From Leptodesmis sichuanensis A121 (lineage in GTDB: Bacteria > Cyanobacteriota > Cyanobacteriia > Leptolyngbyales > Leptolyngbyaceae): a DNA stretch of 64,000 nt. The notes below the pieces were generated by a model. It did no database searches. It was not told the DNA's origin and saw nothing but the letters and a program-made list of their open reading frames with translations. How positions within the stretch are numbered: the stretch's first letter is position 1; the number at the start of each line of letters is the position of its first letter. The DNA lies in assembly GCF_021379005.1 (NCBI RefSeq), contig NZ_CP075171.1, positions 4,526,001-4,590,000 of the forward strand, read 5' to 3'. Below, in pieces: positions 51,309 to 59,592 of the stretch. Position numbers and translations under genes: made by a program.

Positions 51309-52082
51309 ATGTATGCCAAAGTTTTGAGAACCACGATCGCGAAACAATCCACAGCTCAGGCTAAAACCCTGGCACCGCAATTTAAGATCGAGTTAAAGCC
51401 TGGAACTTACGAGATTCTCAAGTGGGAGTTTGCCCCCAATGGGCATCAAAGAGTCACCTTTAAGAACAAAATTGCGGGCTACCAGACCTGGTTGCTGTGG
51501 GGTGATGATGTTGAGTGTGAGGGGGAATCGAAGCAAATTAACCTGAAAGTGCCGTATTACTCGCAGCGAGATAATCAGGAACAATGGTGGCGGACGTGCA
51601 GTACGAGCAGTCACGCCATGACACTCAACTTTTTGAAACCAGGAAGTGTTGCCTCCGATGATGACTATTTTCAAAAACACGTGAAGCCCTATGGTGACTC
51701 TACCGATTGGGCCGTTCATACGAATGCCTTGAAGCGATTTGGCATTGGTTCAGTCTATCGACAAAATCTGGATTTTACCGATTTGGAGAAGTCATTAGAG
51801 TTGGGCTACCCGGTGATTATTGGGGTTTTACATCATGGCCCGGTGACGGCTCCTTCTGGAGGTGGTCACATCATTGTGATCGTGGGCATGGATAAAGCCA
51901 AAGGGGTGTTCTATGCCAATGATCCCTGGGGAGCGGGTTTCAGCTATACCAACACGAATGGGGCGAATGTGGCATACCCCATTAATCCCTCCTTAGACCG
52001 CCGCTGGTTAGTAGATGGCCCAAAAACTGGATGGGGCCGACTGATTACCGCCATTAATGGAAAATCAACAGGTCTGGGCTAA
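51309..52082 (+). CDS. C39-like cysteine peptidase family protein
   Basis: 257 residues from the ATG at 51309, which follows AGGGAGT; an upstream in-frame start would add 32 poorly supported residues. The N-terminal about 70 residues are an SH3-like or beta-rich module. The C-terminal papain-fold domain contains WWRTCSTSSHAMTLN (catalytic Cys), GGHIIVIVG (His) and NDPWG (Asn/Asp). The C39_2 family is usually a secreted or cell-wall-associated cysteine peptidase. No signal peptide is obvious. Substrate unknown. Confidence 0.8.
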   Translation: MYAKVLRTTIAKQSTAQAKTLAPQFKIELKPGTYEILKWEFAPNGHQRVTFKNKIAGYQTWLLWGDDVECEGESKQINLKVPYYSQRDNQEQWWRTCSTSSHAMTLNFLKPGSVASDDDYFQKHVKPYGDSTDWAVHTNALKRFGIGSVYRQNLDFTDLEKSLELGYPVIIGVLHHGPVTAPSGGGHIIVIVGMDKAKGVFYANDPWGAGFSYTNTNGANVAYPINPSLDRRWLVDGPKTGWGRLITAINGKSTGLG

Positions 52083-52089
52083 TCCTACC

Positions 52090-52821
52090 TCAGCGAGCTT
52101 TAGCTGCTCCCAGGTAAAGCTCGCCTACCTTTGGATCGTTGAGCAGGTCAATTCCCCGTCCCTCGAAGCGATCGCGCCCCGCTTCCAGGACATAGCCGCG
52201 ATCGGCCATTTCCAATGCTTTGCGGGCATTCTGTTCTACCAACACGATCGCGGTGCCGCTTTGGTTAATCTCCCGGATTTGCTCAAACACGCTGTTGACC
52301 AGAATGGGGGAGAGAGCCGCTGAGGGTTCATCTAATAACAGCAGGGAGGGCTTCAGCATCAGGGCTTTACCCATTGCCAGCATTTGCCGTTCTCCTCCCG
52401 AAAGAGTGCCTGCCCGTTGTTTGCGGCGATCGGCCAATCTGGGAAAGCGGGAAAACACACTCTCCTTCAAAGATTGCAGTGGCTGATCCAGCACAAAGGC
52501 TCCCATTTCCAGATTTTCTTCTACCGTCAGGGAGCGAAACACGTTGGAGATCTGCGGCACGTAGCCCATGCCCCGTTGCACGATCTGATCTGACTTCAAT
52601 CCCACAATGTTTTGTCCCTGAAAGACAATGGTGCCCTGGTGGGGAGTCAGCAGGCCAAAAATCGTCTTTGCCAGAGTGGATTTTCCGGCTCCATTGGGGC
52701 CAATTACGGCTACTAATTCCCCCGGCGCAATCCGAAAGTTAATCCCTTGTAAAATATCCAGGTCTTTCACATACCCGGCATATACATCCTGGACTTCGAG
52801 CAGTGGAGAGGAGGCAGACAT
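52090..52821 (-). CDS. livF: Branched-chain/neutral amino acid ABC transporter ATPase LivF-type
   Basis: A 243-residue ATP-binding subunit. The ATG at 52821 is preferred; an upstream extension overlaps the ferredoxin gene. Walker A is VIGPNGAGKSTLAKT, the signature LSGGERQMLAMGKALM, Walker B LLLLDEPSAAL, and the H-loop follows in VLVEQN. This is the LivF-type ATPase paired with LivG in amino acid uptake; no LivG, permease or binding-protein gene is in the window, as is common for cyanobacterial Nat-type transporters. It is 55 bp downstream of the ferredoxin gene. Confidence 0.9.
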   Translation of the reverse strand: MSASSPLLEVQDVYAGYVKDLDILQGINFRIAPGELVAVIGPNGAGKSTLAKTIFGLLTPHQGTIVFQGQNIVGLKSDQIVQRGMGYVPQISNVFRSLTVEENLEMGAFVLDQPLQSLKESVFSRFPRLADRRKQRAGTLSGGERQMLAMGKALMLKPSLLLLDEPSAALSPILVNSVFEQIREINQSGTAIVLVEQNARKALEMADRGYVLEAGRDRFEGRGIDLLNDPKVGELYLGAAKAR

Positions 52822-52876
52822 AAGGGGCTTGGGGATTGGGATGAATGACCAATGACGAGGGACAAAAGGCGGATGA

Positions 52877-53104
52877 CTATTCCGGTGTTTTCTGCAGGTC
52901 GGGGCGCTCTTCGGGGACGATCGCCCCTTCGATGGGACACACCTGCAAGCAGATACCGCAATCGATACAGGTGGTGAAGTCAATCCAGTACCAGTCAGTT
53001 CCTTTCATGTTCTTACCAGGGCCGGGATGGATGCAGGCAACCGGGCAAGCATCAACGCAATCCGCAATACCTTCACAGGTTTCAGTCACGATTGTATGTG
53101 GCAT
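52877..53104 (-). CDS. Bacterial-type 2[4Fe-4S] ferredoxin
   Basis: A 75-residue ferredoxin with two CxxC-type cluster motifs. The first region is CEGIADCVDACPVACIHPG and the second is CIDCGICLQVCP. An insertion between them (about 15 residues) and the acidic tail are family features. It accepts electrons at low potential; the partner is unknown. It starts 44 bp after the hisZ stop on the same strand. Confidence 0.93.
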   Translation of the reverse strand: MPHTIVTETCEGIADCVDACPVACIHPGPGKNMKGTDWYWIDFTTCIDCGICLQVCPIEGAIVPEERPDLQKTPE

Positions 53105-53147
53105 CTTTAACGCTTAGCTCTCAACTTTTAACTCTCAACTATCCACT

Positions 53148-54383
53148 CTATACTCTTTCCACCTTCGCTTCGCCGCTGTCCTGAATCCAGGCAATTTGAG
53201 GGATGAGGCGGTGGCGAGCATAGTCATACACTTCGCTAGGGGTGCGGCTTCCCAGTTCCAGTTCCACTCGTAAGTGGTCGTTGGTCATCCGCAGATTCTG
53301 AGCGTAGGCCAGGGCCGCAGGATAGGCTTGAGCCGTTTCGGGAACAATCAACCAATCACTGTTGGGGGGTTGTTGGGGTAGTTGGCCTGTGGACAGCAGT
53401 ACCTGATGCAAATGCTCAATATGCAGGGCAAAGCCAATACCAGGATAGGTTTTTCCCTGGGGATCGTAGAGGCCCAGTAGTTGGTCATAGCGCCCCCCCT
53501 GTCCTAAAACCTGAATGCCAGAGGGGGGATGGCTGACGACTTCAAAGACAATTCCAGTGTAGTAATCGAGGGACTGGATCAGGCTAAGGTCGAGCAAAAG
53601 GGTGTGGGGTGTGGGGTGTGGGGTGTGGGGTGTGGGATGGGTGGTGGATAGAAGTTCGATGAGAGATTTGAGGTTGTTGAGGGAGGCTCGTTGGGCGGGT
53701 TTTAAGTCTAGACTGGCGACTCGTTGCAGGACGGTTTCGGGTTCTCCCCTTAGATCAAGCAACAGGAGTGATCGATCGCGCAGTTCGTCGCTCATCGGCA
53801 AAGTTTCCAGGGCAACGCGATCCAGGTTGGCGATCGCAGTGCGAACTTTGGCTTGCAGGGATTCGGGGAAGGGGGAAAGCAGCGATCGCGTCAGTCCGGC
53901 ATCTCCCAGGACGATCGACCATTGCTGCAGGCCGAGGGTTTGCAGACAGTCCATGATCAGCAGTAGCGTTTCTGCGTCGGCCAGTAACCCGCCAACACCC
54001 AACAACTCTACCCCCGCCTGGTAGAACTCTTGCTGCCGATTGTGGCTATTGTCCTGAGCGCGACGAAAGACATTGGCGTTGTAATAGAGTCGCAGGGGAT
54101 GAGTGACTCCGGCCATGCGGGTGACAACAGTGCGGGCGATCGATGCGGTTAATTCAGGGCGTAACCCCAGATCTTCGTCCTCAGAACTTTGTACCCGCAG
54201 AACCGTAGAGGGTTGAATGGCCCCCCCAGCCATCAACGTATCCAACCGTTCTAGAGACGAGGTAATGATTCGGTGATACCCCCATCGCCGAAACACCTGC
54301 TGCAACCGCTCTTCGATCCAACGCTTTTGCACTACATCCAGGGGCAGCAAATCCCTGGCTCCAACGGGAGACTGATAAACCAT
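53148..54383 (-). CDS. hisZ: ATP phosphoribosyltransferase regulatory subunit HisZ
   Basis: A 411-residue paralogue of histidyl-tRNA synthetase lacking the anticodon domain, which regulates short-form HisG in histidine synthesis. Motifs include VGARDLLPLDVV, RPELTASIARTVVTRM, and LLGVGGLLADAETL. The ATG shares one base with the stop of the upstream J-domain gene. At about residues 247-262 the sequence THPTPHTPHPTPHT is encoded by a pure 7-nt tandem repeat (53601-53635), an insertion not expected in the family; the frame remains open. The HisG partner is not in the window. Confidence 0.88.
   Translation of the reverse strand: MVYQSPVGARDLLPLDVVQKRWIEERLQQVFRRWGYHRIITSSLERLDTLMAGGAIQPSTVLRVQSSEDEDLGLRPELTASIARTVVTRMAGVTHPLRLYYNANVFRRAQDNSHNRQQEFYQAGVELLGVGGLLADAETLLLIMDCLQTLGLQQWSIVLGDAGLTRSLLSPFPESLQAKVRTAIANLDRVALETLPMSDELRDRSLLLLDLRGEPETVLQRVASLDLKPAQRASLNNLKSLIELLSTTHPTPHTPHPTPHTLLLDLSLIQSLDYYTGIVFEVVSHPPSGIQVLGQGGRYDQLLGLYDPQGKTYPGIGFALHIEHLHQVLLSTGQLPQQPPNSDWLIVPETAQAYPAALAYAQNLRMTNDHLRVELELGSRTPSEVYDYARHRLIPQIAWIQDSGEAKVERV
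53601..53635. repeat. Five perfect heptamer copies inside hisZ
   Basis: Five head-to-tail copies of GGTGTGG (35 bp) within the hisZ coding strand region, followed by a partial unit. Because 7 and 3 are coprime, three units give a 7-residue protein period. It is an in-frame expansion of the intergenic heptamer class. Confidence 0.85.
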
Positions 54384-55369
54384 TACTTCTTCTTTCCACC
54401 AAATAGGCCAAATAAACCGCCACCAGATTGATTGCCGGATTGGTTTGGTTTAGTCGCTGGTTTTTGCGAGGCAGCCCTGGCGCTCGTTGCCGCTGCATCA
54501 CTGGCTCTACCACTCGCTTTTTGAACCTGCTCTAACCGTTGTTTCCCCTGATTAGCCATGGCATTTTCGGGCTCAATTTCCAGTGCTTTATTAAAGTGGA
54601 TTTTTGCCATCGTTGTCTGATTCTGTTTTAGATAAACCATCCCCAGCAAAGCATGGCAGCGACTATTGCGAGGCTCAATCTGCAGCGCATCCCGCAGTTC
54701 CAGTACCGCCTGAGCAAAATTATTTTTGGAGGCATATCCTTCCGCTCGCCGATAGTATTGATCAGCGATACTTTCTCGGCGTACTTGAGGTTGCGGAGCC
54801 GGACGAGTGGCGGGTCTAACTGAAGATTGAGACGAATCGGGAAGATTGCTGCCTGTATAAATGGCCTTCTTCGGTTCACTGGCTCCCACCGTGCTCTGGC
54901 CTTCCTTTCGCATCAGGTAGACCATATTCAGTTCACTGATCTGTCCGGTAATCTCCAGCACCTGATCCAGGTGTTCATATTGCCTGTCGGCTAATCCCTT
55001 CAGGGAGGTGTGGTAGAAATGCTCGGGATTGCTGGCTGTCGATAATTCTTTGCCTAGCGTACTGAGTTCACCACTACTTTGCCGACTGGCCTGCTGCCCC
55101 TTTAGTTTCAGTAGTAAATCGTATTCGACTCTCTCTTTCTCCTGAGACAATTGCTCCCAGGCCGGATTGACCAGTTTAGAAAGAAATTGGCTGGCCCGTT
55201 GCCTATCTTCCTCACTCTCGGAGGCACAACTGTCCGGGTGTAATCGACGAGCGATTTTCAGGTATCGCTTCCGAATCGTTTGTGTATCTGCATCGATCGG
55301 CACCCCCAAAACGGCGTGGTGGTCTGCAAAATCGAATTGAAATAACCCGCGATCAATTTGGAAAGACAT
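54383..55369 (-). CDS. J-domain and TPR protein
   Basis: A 328-residue protein. The J domain is at about residues 15-75, with helix II motif and HPD in ARRLHPDSCAS, so it can stimulate a DnaK. There is a helical middle region (residues 80-140), a Pro/Ser linker, and TPR repeats at about 205-275 (YYRRAEGYASKNNFAQAVLEL). The C-terminus is Gly-Phe-rich (GGGLFGLFGGKKK). It is not a canonical DnaJ, as the zinc-binding domain is absent. Its stop codon shares a base with hisZ start. Confidence 0.88.
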   Translation of the reverse strand: MSFQIDRGLFQFDFADHHAVLGVPIDADTQTIRKRYLKIARRLHPDSCASESEEDRQRASQFLSKLVNPAWEQLSQEKERVEYDLLLKLKGQQASRQSSGELSTLGKELSTASNPEHFYHTSLKGLADRQYEHLDQVLEITGQISELNMVYLMRKEGQSTVGASEPKKAIYTGSNLPDSSQSSVRPATRPAPQPQVRRESIADQYYRRAEGYASKNNFAQAVLELRDALQIEPRNSRCHALLGMVYLKQNQTTMAKIHFNKALEIEPENAMANQGKQRLEQVQKASGRASDAAATSARAASQKPATKPNQSGNQSGGGLFGLFGGKKK

Positions 55370-55512
55370 GGTTTTTTGCTGCCTGCCGTTGAATAGTCTC
55401 TAGTGTAATCTGACCGATCGCTGTCTGCGCCAGAGGAACTGACCAGATTTTTAAGAAAGTTTGATCATTACCTTACATAGACGCGATCGCCTGTTTTACT
55501 AACCCTGTTTCT

Positions 55513-55562
55513 CTTCATCCCCAATCCCCAACCCCCAACCCCCAATCCCTGATCCCCATTCC
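55513..55562. repeat. Heptanucleotide tandem repeat before inositol phosphatase stop
   Basis: Copies of CCCCAAT / CCCCAAC / CCCTGAT-type units between the J-domain gene start and the inositol phosphatase stop. STRR class. Confidence 0.7.
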
Positions 55563-56393
55563 CTACCCCTCATCCCATCTCCCTAACGGCGGTACCTCCT
55601 GCAATGCCTGACTCAATTGGGTATGGATGGAGCCATTGGTGGCTAGAATCCGTCCTGTGGGCATCTGAAAAGGACTGCCATCATAAGCTGTGACCTGTCC
55701 TCCTGCTTCCCGCAAAATTACAATGCCTGCCGTCATATCCCAGGGAGACAAGCCCCGTTCCCAGTAGCCATCAAAGCGGCCACAAGCGGTGTATGCCAGA
55801 TCCATGGCGGCAGAACCACTGCGTCTCACTCCTTGAGTCAGATGGGTCAGATAACAAAATTCTGCATAGTTAGTATCGCGGGTTTGATGGCGATCGTAAG
55901 CAAACCCAGTTACCAACAAGCTCTTGCTCAGTTCCGAGGTGCTGGATACGTGAATTGGACGGCGATTGCGAGTTGCCCCTAGCCCGATCGCGGCCCGAAA
56001 TAACTCTTGACGAAAGGGATCGTAGATGGCACCCACGGCAGGTTCTCCATGAATCATGAGGCCGACTGAAACGGCAGAAACGGGATACTGGTGGGCATAA
56101 TTGGTCGTTCCATCCAGTGGATCGATCGCCCACATCAAATCACTGTTTAGATTACCCAGGGATCCAGTCTCCTCAGTCAAAATCCGATGATCGGGCGTGT
56201 GCCGCTTGAGAATGTCCAGAATCACGGTTTCAGCCGTGCGATCGGCCACCGTGACCAGATCGCCCGGACGACCTTTTTCTTCAATCTCATCTAATTTCCC
56301 TAAAAAATCCTGGAGCACCGTGCCTGCGGCCAGTACTGCCTCTGTAGCCACGTCCAGGAAAATCTGCAGGTCAGTTGTTGATATAGAAGTCAT
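55563..56393 (-). CDS. Inositol-monophosphatase-family protein
   Basis: A 276-residue Mg-dependent phosphatase of the IMPase/SuhB family. The metal and substrate motifs are ILTEETG (about 72-78) and the family signature WAIDPLDGTTNYAH (about 90-103); the second motif WDMTAGIVILREAGG is near residues 215-230. Such proteins may act on inositol phosphates, fructose bisphosphate or in ribosomal RNA handling; the substrate is unknown here. It ends in heptamer-repeat DNA. Confidence 0.9.
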   Translation of the reverse strand: MTSISTTDLQIFLDVATEAVLAAGTVLQDFLGKLDEIEEKGRPGDLVTVADRTAETVILDILKRHTPDHRILTEETGSLGNLNSDLMWAIDPLDGTTNYAHQYPVSAVSVGLMIHGEPAVGAIYDPFRQELFRAAIGLGATRNRRPIHVSSTSELSKSLLVTGFAYDRHQTRDTNYAEFCYLTHLTQGVRRSGSAAMDLAYTACGRFDGYWERGLSPWDMTAGIVILREAGGQVTAYDGSPFQMPTGRILATNGSIHTQLSQALQEVPPLGRWDEG

Positions 56394-56491
56394 TGGGGAT
56401 CAGGGATTGGGGATTAGAGAACTGTAGGAGCGCGGCATTCGGCAGGAGATTCTATCCTCATTCCAGAGATTTATCCCCGAATGCTACGCCC

Positions 56492-57685
56492 TTACTTTCT
56501 AGGAAATTGTTGGATAGCTTCGATCAGTTGATCAATTTCGGATTCCAGGGTGAAGTAGTGGACACAGGCTCGCACACAGTCTGGATCGAGGATAGTACGC
56601 AGCATGATATGACGGCTTTCCAGGAACTGGACTAATTGGTGGTGGGATTGATTCGGTAACTGGAAGGAGACTAATCCGGCTTGCGGGGGGGACGATCGCA
56701 GGCAATGGACCTCAGGAATTTCTGTTAACCGCTGCCAGAGATAGTGGCTCAGATGGCAAATCCGGTCATAGCGTTGTTGCGCCGTGCCCCATTCGTGATG
56801 CAGGGCGATCGCCTGCCGCAGCCCCGTATAGAGAGGATAGGCCGAGGTCGCAATTTCGTAACGCTCTCCTCCGGGCTTCCATCCAGTCGGAAATCCTTTG
56901 CGGTCTTTGGTAATTCCCCGCCACCCGATGAAAGTGGGATTGAGGCTGTCCAATGCTGCCGGATGCACATATAACCCACCCAAACCTTCGGGGCCACACC
57001 ACCATTTGTGTCCGGTGAAGGCGTAAAAGTCAGGCTGCAATTCAGTTAAGTTGAGGGGCAGGACTCCGACTGATTGGGCTGCATCCACTAGCACCCGCAC
57101 CGGACGAGTATTGGAGTAGCTATGACAGGCCGCCACGATTTCAGCCAGCGGCAACACCTGTCCCGTATTCCAGAGAATGTGACTGAGGACCACTAAACGG
57201 GTGTTGGGTTTTAGATGACTGGCAACTACCGCCACTGGATCGCCCTGATTCAAGGTGGCTTGCAGAGGACAGGTAGAAACTTCAATCCCAAAGCGCCGTT
57301 CTAGTTCTTGAGCGGCAGCCATAATGCCAGGGTGTTCACAGTCGGTCAGTAATAAATGATCGCCGATTCGCCAGTCGATGCCCCAGAGCGCAATGTTACA
57401 GCCCACGGTGACATCTTCTGTCAGGGTAATGGTGTTGGGAGTTGCGCCCAATTCCTGAGCGATCGCCTGCCGGGTTTGCTCGGTTTCCTGCACGGTCCAG
57501 GTATAGGCTGCTCCTGAAAATGGCCCCACTTGCTGAAGTATGCGGTAGGACTGAACGATCGCCTCCAGCACTGCCTGGGACATTGGCCCCTGCCCTCCGT
57601 AGTTAAAGTAAGCCTTGTTTTGCAAAGCCGGAAACTGCTGTCGAAAGGTTTCTAAAGAAAGCTGAGGGGGAGAAATGCCCATCAT
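56492..57685 (-). CDS. Class V-fold PLP aminotransferase
   Basis: A 397-residue PLP enzyme, related to cysteine desulfurases and isopenicillin N epimerases. The cofactor lysine is in YAFTGHKWWCGPEGLGGLY, and the conserved DAAQSVGV is visible. No C-terminal desulfurase Cys-loop of NifS/IscS type can be seen clearly, so it is probably an aminotransferase or epimerase-like enzyme. Context: upstream of an inositol phosphatase family gene on the same strand; no pathway deduced. Confidence 0.82.
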   Translation of the reverse strand: MMGISPPQLSLETFRQQFPALQNKAYFNYGGQGPMSQAVLEAIVQSYRILQQVGPFSGAAYTWTVQETEQTRQAIAQELGATPNTITLTEDVTVGCNIALWGIDWRIGDHLLLTDCEHPGIMAAAQELERRFGIEVSTCPLQATLNQGDPVAVVASHLKPNTRLVVLSHILWNTGQVLPLAEIVAACHSYSNTRPVRVLVDAAQSVGVLPLNLTELQPDFYAFTGHKWWCGPEGLGGLYVHPAALDSLNPTFIGWRGITKDRKGFPTGWKPGGERYEIATSAYPLYTGLRQAIALHHEWGTAQQRYDRICHLSHYLWQRLTEIPEVHCLRSSPPQAGLVSFQLPNQSHHQLVQFLESRHIMLRTILDPDCVRACVHYFTLESEIDQLIEAIQQFPRK

Positions 57686-57775
57686 AAAAGTGGTGAAGAA
57701 GAGACAACCTGTTGCATATTAAAGCTAACAGGATCCGGGAACCAGTTAACGTGGGTGCAGGAAGTTAGGCAATTT

Positions 57776-57838
57776 TGGATTTTAGATTTTGGATGTTGGA
57801 TTGATTGTCATTGGACAAATGACGAATAACCAATGACG
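57776..57838. repeat. Heptamer-type repeats before the RecB-like gene
   Basis: A run of TTTTGGATTTTAGATTTTGGATG and then ATGACGAATAACCAATGACGG units in the 252-bp gap. Same class as other intergenic tandem repeats in the window. Confidence 0.5.
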
Positions 57839-57937
57839 GCTTTATTGATCGTCATCAACCTATTGAATTGCCAATTTTCAATGCCTTGTTGTCTGTAAAA
57901 CACCACATAAGTTGCAATTTCCTGCTAATTTGAGAAC

Positions 57938-59470
57938 ATGCTGATAGATGCCGAGCAGTTAATTCACTACCAACGCTGCCGTCGCAGAGCTTTTTTGGAT
58001 GTGCATGGGGATCTCTCGCAACGAGATGCCCCCAATGAATATCTCTTGAAATTAATTCAGGATAGTCGAGCCAATCATCGCTCTGTCCTATTCAACCAGA
58101 TCTTCAGTCAGCCTGAGTATCCTGCAAATGATTGGGAAGCAGGAGCACGGGCAACTTTGGAATTGATGCAGCAGGGGGTAGACCGGATCTATCAGGGCGT
58201 TTTGTTGAGCGAAGGAGACGCAGGAGCCACCTTCAAAAGTGTGCCAGATTTGTTGGTCAAACAGCCCGGTCAGTCCAATTTTGGTGACTGGTTGTATGTA
58301 CCAATGGACATCAAACTGGGCAAACGTCCCAAGCTCGAATATCAGGTGGTCACCGCTTTTCACACGTATGTTCTGGCTCAGGTACAGGGGGCTTGGCCGG
58401 AGGCGGCCTGGTTAATGCTCAGGGAACGGGGAGTTTATTCAGTCGATCTGTGGGAGGTATTGCCCCGGATGCAAGAGATTCTGGATGACTGTGTGCAAAT
58501 GTTGTTGCAGCAGGAGGAGCCAGAAGTCTTCATTGCCCGTAGCCGTTGCAGTCTTTGTCACTGGCTCAGCCATTGCCACACACTCGCCCAAATGGATCAC
58601 CATCTGTCGTTGCTTCCCGGAGTCACCCCCAGCCGCTATTTACAACTGCAAGACCTGAATTTAGTCACGGTTAAATCTCTGGCTGAAGCAAATCCTGCCG
58701 ATCTGGAGCCGCTGCCAGGATTTGGTCGGGAAACGGCATATAAACTGGTGCGACAGGCGCGATCTACTCTGCATAATCGCGCCTTGTTGATTGAAGAGGG
58801 GTTGATTCCATCTGAGAAATCGGCTGGTAGTAATCTTGTGGAACTGCCTATTTATCCCCCTGCTGAGGTGTTAATCTCAGCCGAGATTCCGACCGCTCCT
58901 GTGGAACTGTATTTTGACATTGAAGCCGAACCCAGCATGAATGTGGCTTACTTGCATGGGGTTTTGGTTGTAGATCGGGTGGCGAATTCTCAGGTGTTTC
59001 ATCCTTTGCTAGCTGAGAAACCAGCCGATGAAATTCTGGTCTGGCAAGAGTTTCTGGATCTGACCGCTCGCTATCCCAATGCGCCCATCTTTCACTTTTG
59101 TCCTTACGAAGTGCAAACTGTAGAGCGCTTGGCCAAACTCTACGGTACCCCCTCTCACCGGATCAAACCCTTGCTGAATCGCTTTGTTGATTTACATGAG
59201 CGAGTCACTCGGCTGGTTACATTACCCGTGGAAAGTTACGCCCTGAAACCGATCGCCCGCTGGTTAGGGTTTGATTGGCGAGATCCATCTGCTAACGGTG
59301 CTCAGTCCATCTGCTGGTACTCCCAATGGTTAAGCACGGGCGATCGGACTCACCTCAACTCCATCGTGATCTACAACGAAGACGACTGCCGAGCGACCCA
59401 CCGCATTAAAGATTGGCTGGTGGGTTTTTTAATGGAAAGTACCTCAGAACACAGGGCTGAACTGGCGTGA
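57938..59470 (+). CDS. TM0106-type RecB-like nuclease family protein
   Basis: A 510-residue protein starting MLIDAEQLIHYQRCRRRAFLDV. The N-terminal half has the PD-(D/E)xK-like RecB arrangement with PMDIKLGKRPKLEYQ, followed by cysteine residues (SLCHWLSHC) resembling a Fe-S-type cluster motif. A helix-hairpin-helix follows at about 250-275 (LPGFGRETAYKLV). The C-terminal half is an RNase H-like exonuclease domain with ELYFDIEAEPS (acidic pair) and IVIYNEDDCRATHRI (last acidic). The gene ends with a strong terminator. DNA repair or nucleic acid processing is likely; the substrate is unknown. Confidence 0.82.
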   Translation: MLIDAEQLIHYQRCRRRAFLDVHGDLSQRDAPNEYLLKLIQDSRANHRSVLFNQIFSQPEYPANDWEAGARATLELMQQGVDRIYQGVLLSEGDAGATFKSVPDLLVKQPGQSNFGDWLYVPMDIKLGKRPKLEYQVVTAFHTYVLAQVQGAWPEAAWLMLRERGVYSVDLWEVLPRMQEILDDCVQMLLQQEEPEVFIARSRCSLCHWLSHCHTLAQMDHHLSLLPGVTPSRYLQLQDLNLVTVKSLAEANPADLEPLPGFGRETAYKLVRQARSTLHNRALLIEEGLIPSEKSAGSNLVELPIYPPAEVLISAEIPTAPVELYFDIEAEPSMNVAYLHGVLVVDRVANSQVFHPLLAEKPADEILVWQEFLDLTARYPNAPIFHFCPYEVQTVERLAKLYGTPSHRIKPLLNRFVDLHERVTRLVTLPVESYALKPIARWLGFDWRDPSANGAQSICWYSQWLSTGDRTHLNSIVIYNEDDCRATHRIKDWLVGFLMESTSEHRAELA

Positions 59471-59472
59471 CT

Positions 59473-59505
59473 GGATTCTCATCAACACAGGATTCTCATC
59501 AACAC
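59473..59505. repeat. Two tandem 17-bp units after the RecB-like gene
   Basis: GGATTCTCATCAACACA at 59473 and GGATTCTCATCAACACT at 59490, immediately after the stop codon at 59470. Recent duplication; no function evident. Confidence 0.6.
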
Positions 59506-59540
59506 TGATTGGGGGATGGATGGCTCCCTTCCCGCGTTCT

Positions 59541-59571
59541 AGTCCTTCTCTTTAAGGAGAAGGACTTTTAC
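59541..59571 (+). terminator. Intrinsic terminator between RecB-like and RND genes
   Basis: Arms AGTCCTTCTC (59541-59550) and GAGAAGGACT (59557-59566) with a 6-nt loop and a TTTTA tail on the plus strand. It serves the RecB-like gene and also lies 27 bp beyond the RND stop on the opposite strand. Confidence 0.8.
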
Positions 59572-59592
59572 GTTGATAAGAGCATTTATTCC

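Noticed and set aside
52822-52983. Longer LivF start at 52983
   Set aside because: The added region overlaps the ferredoxin gene and is not ABC-ATPase-like.
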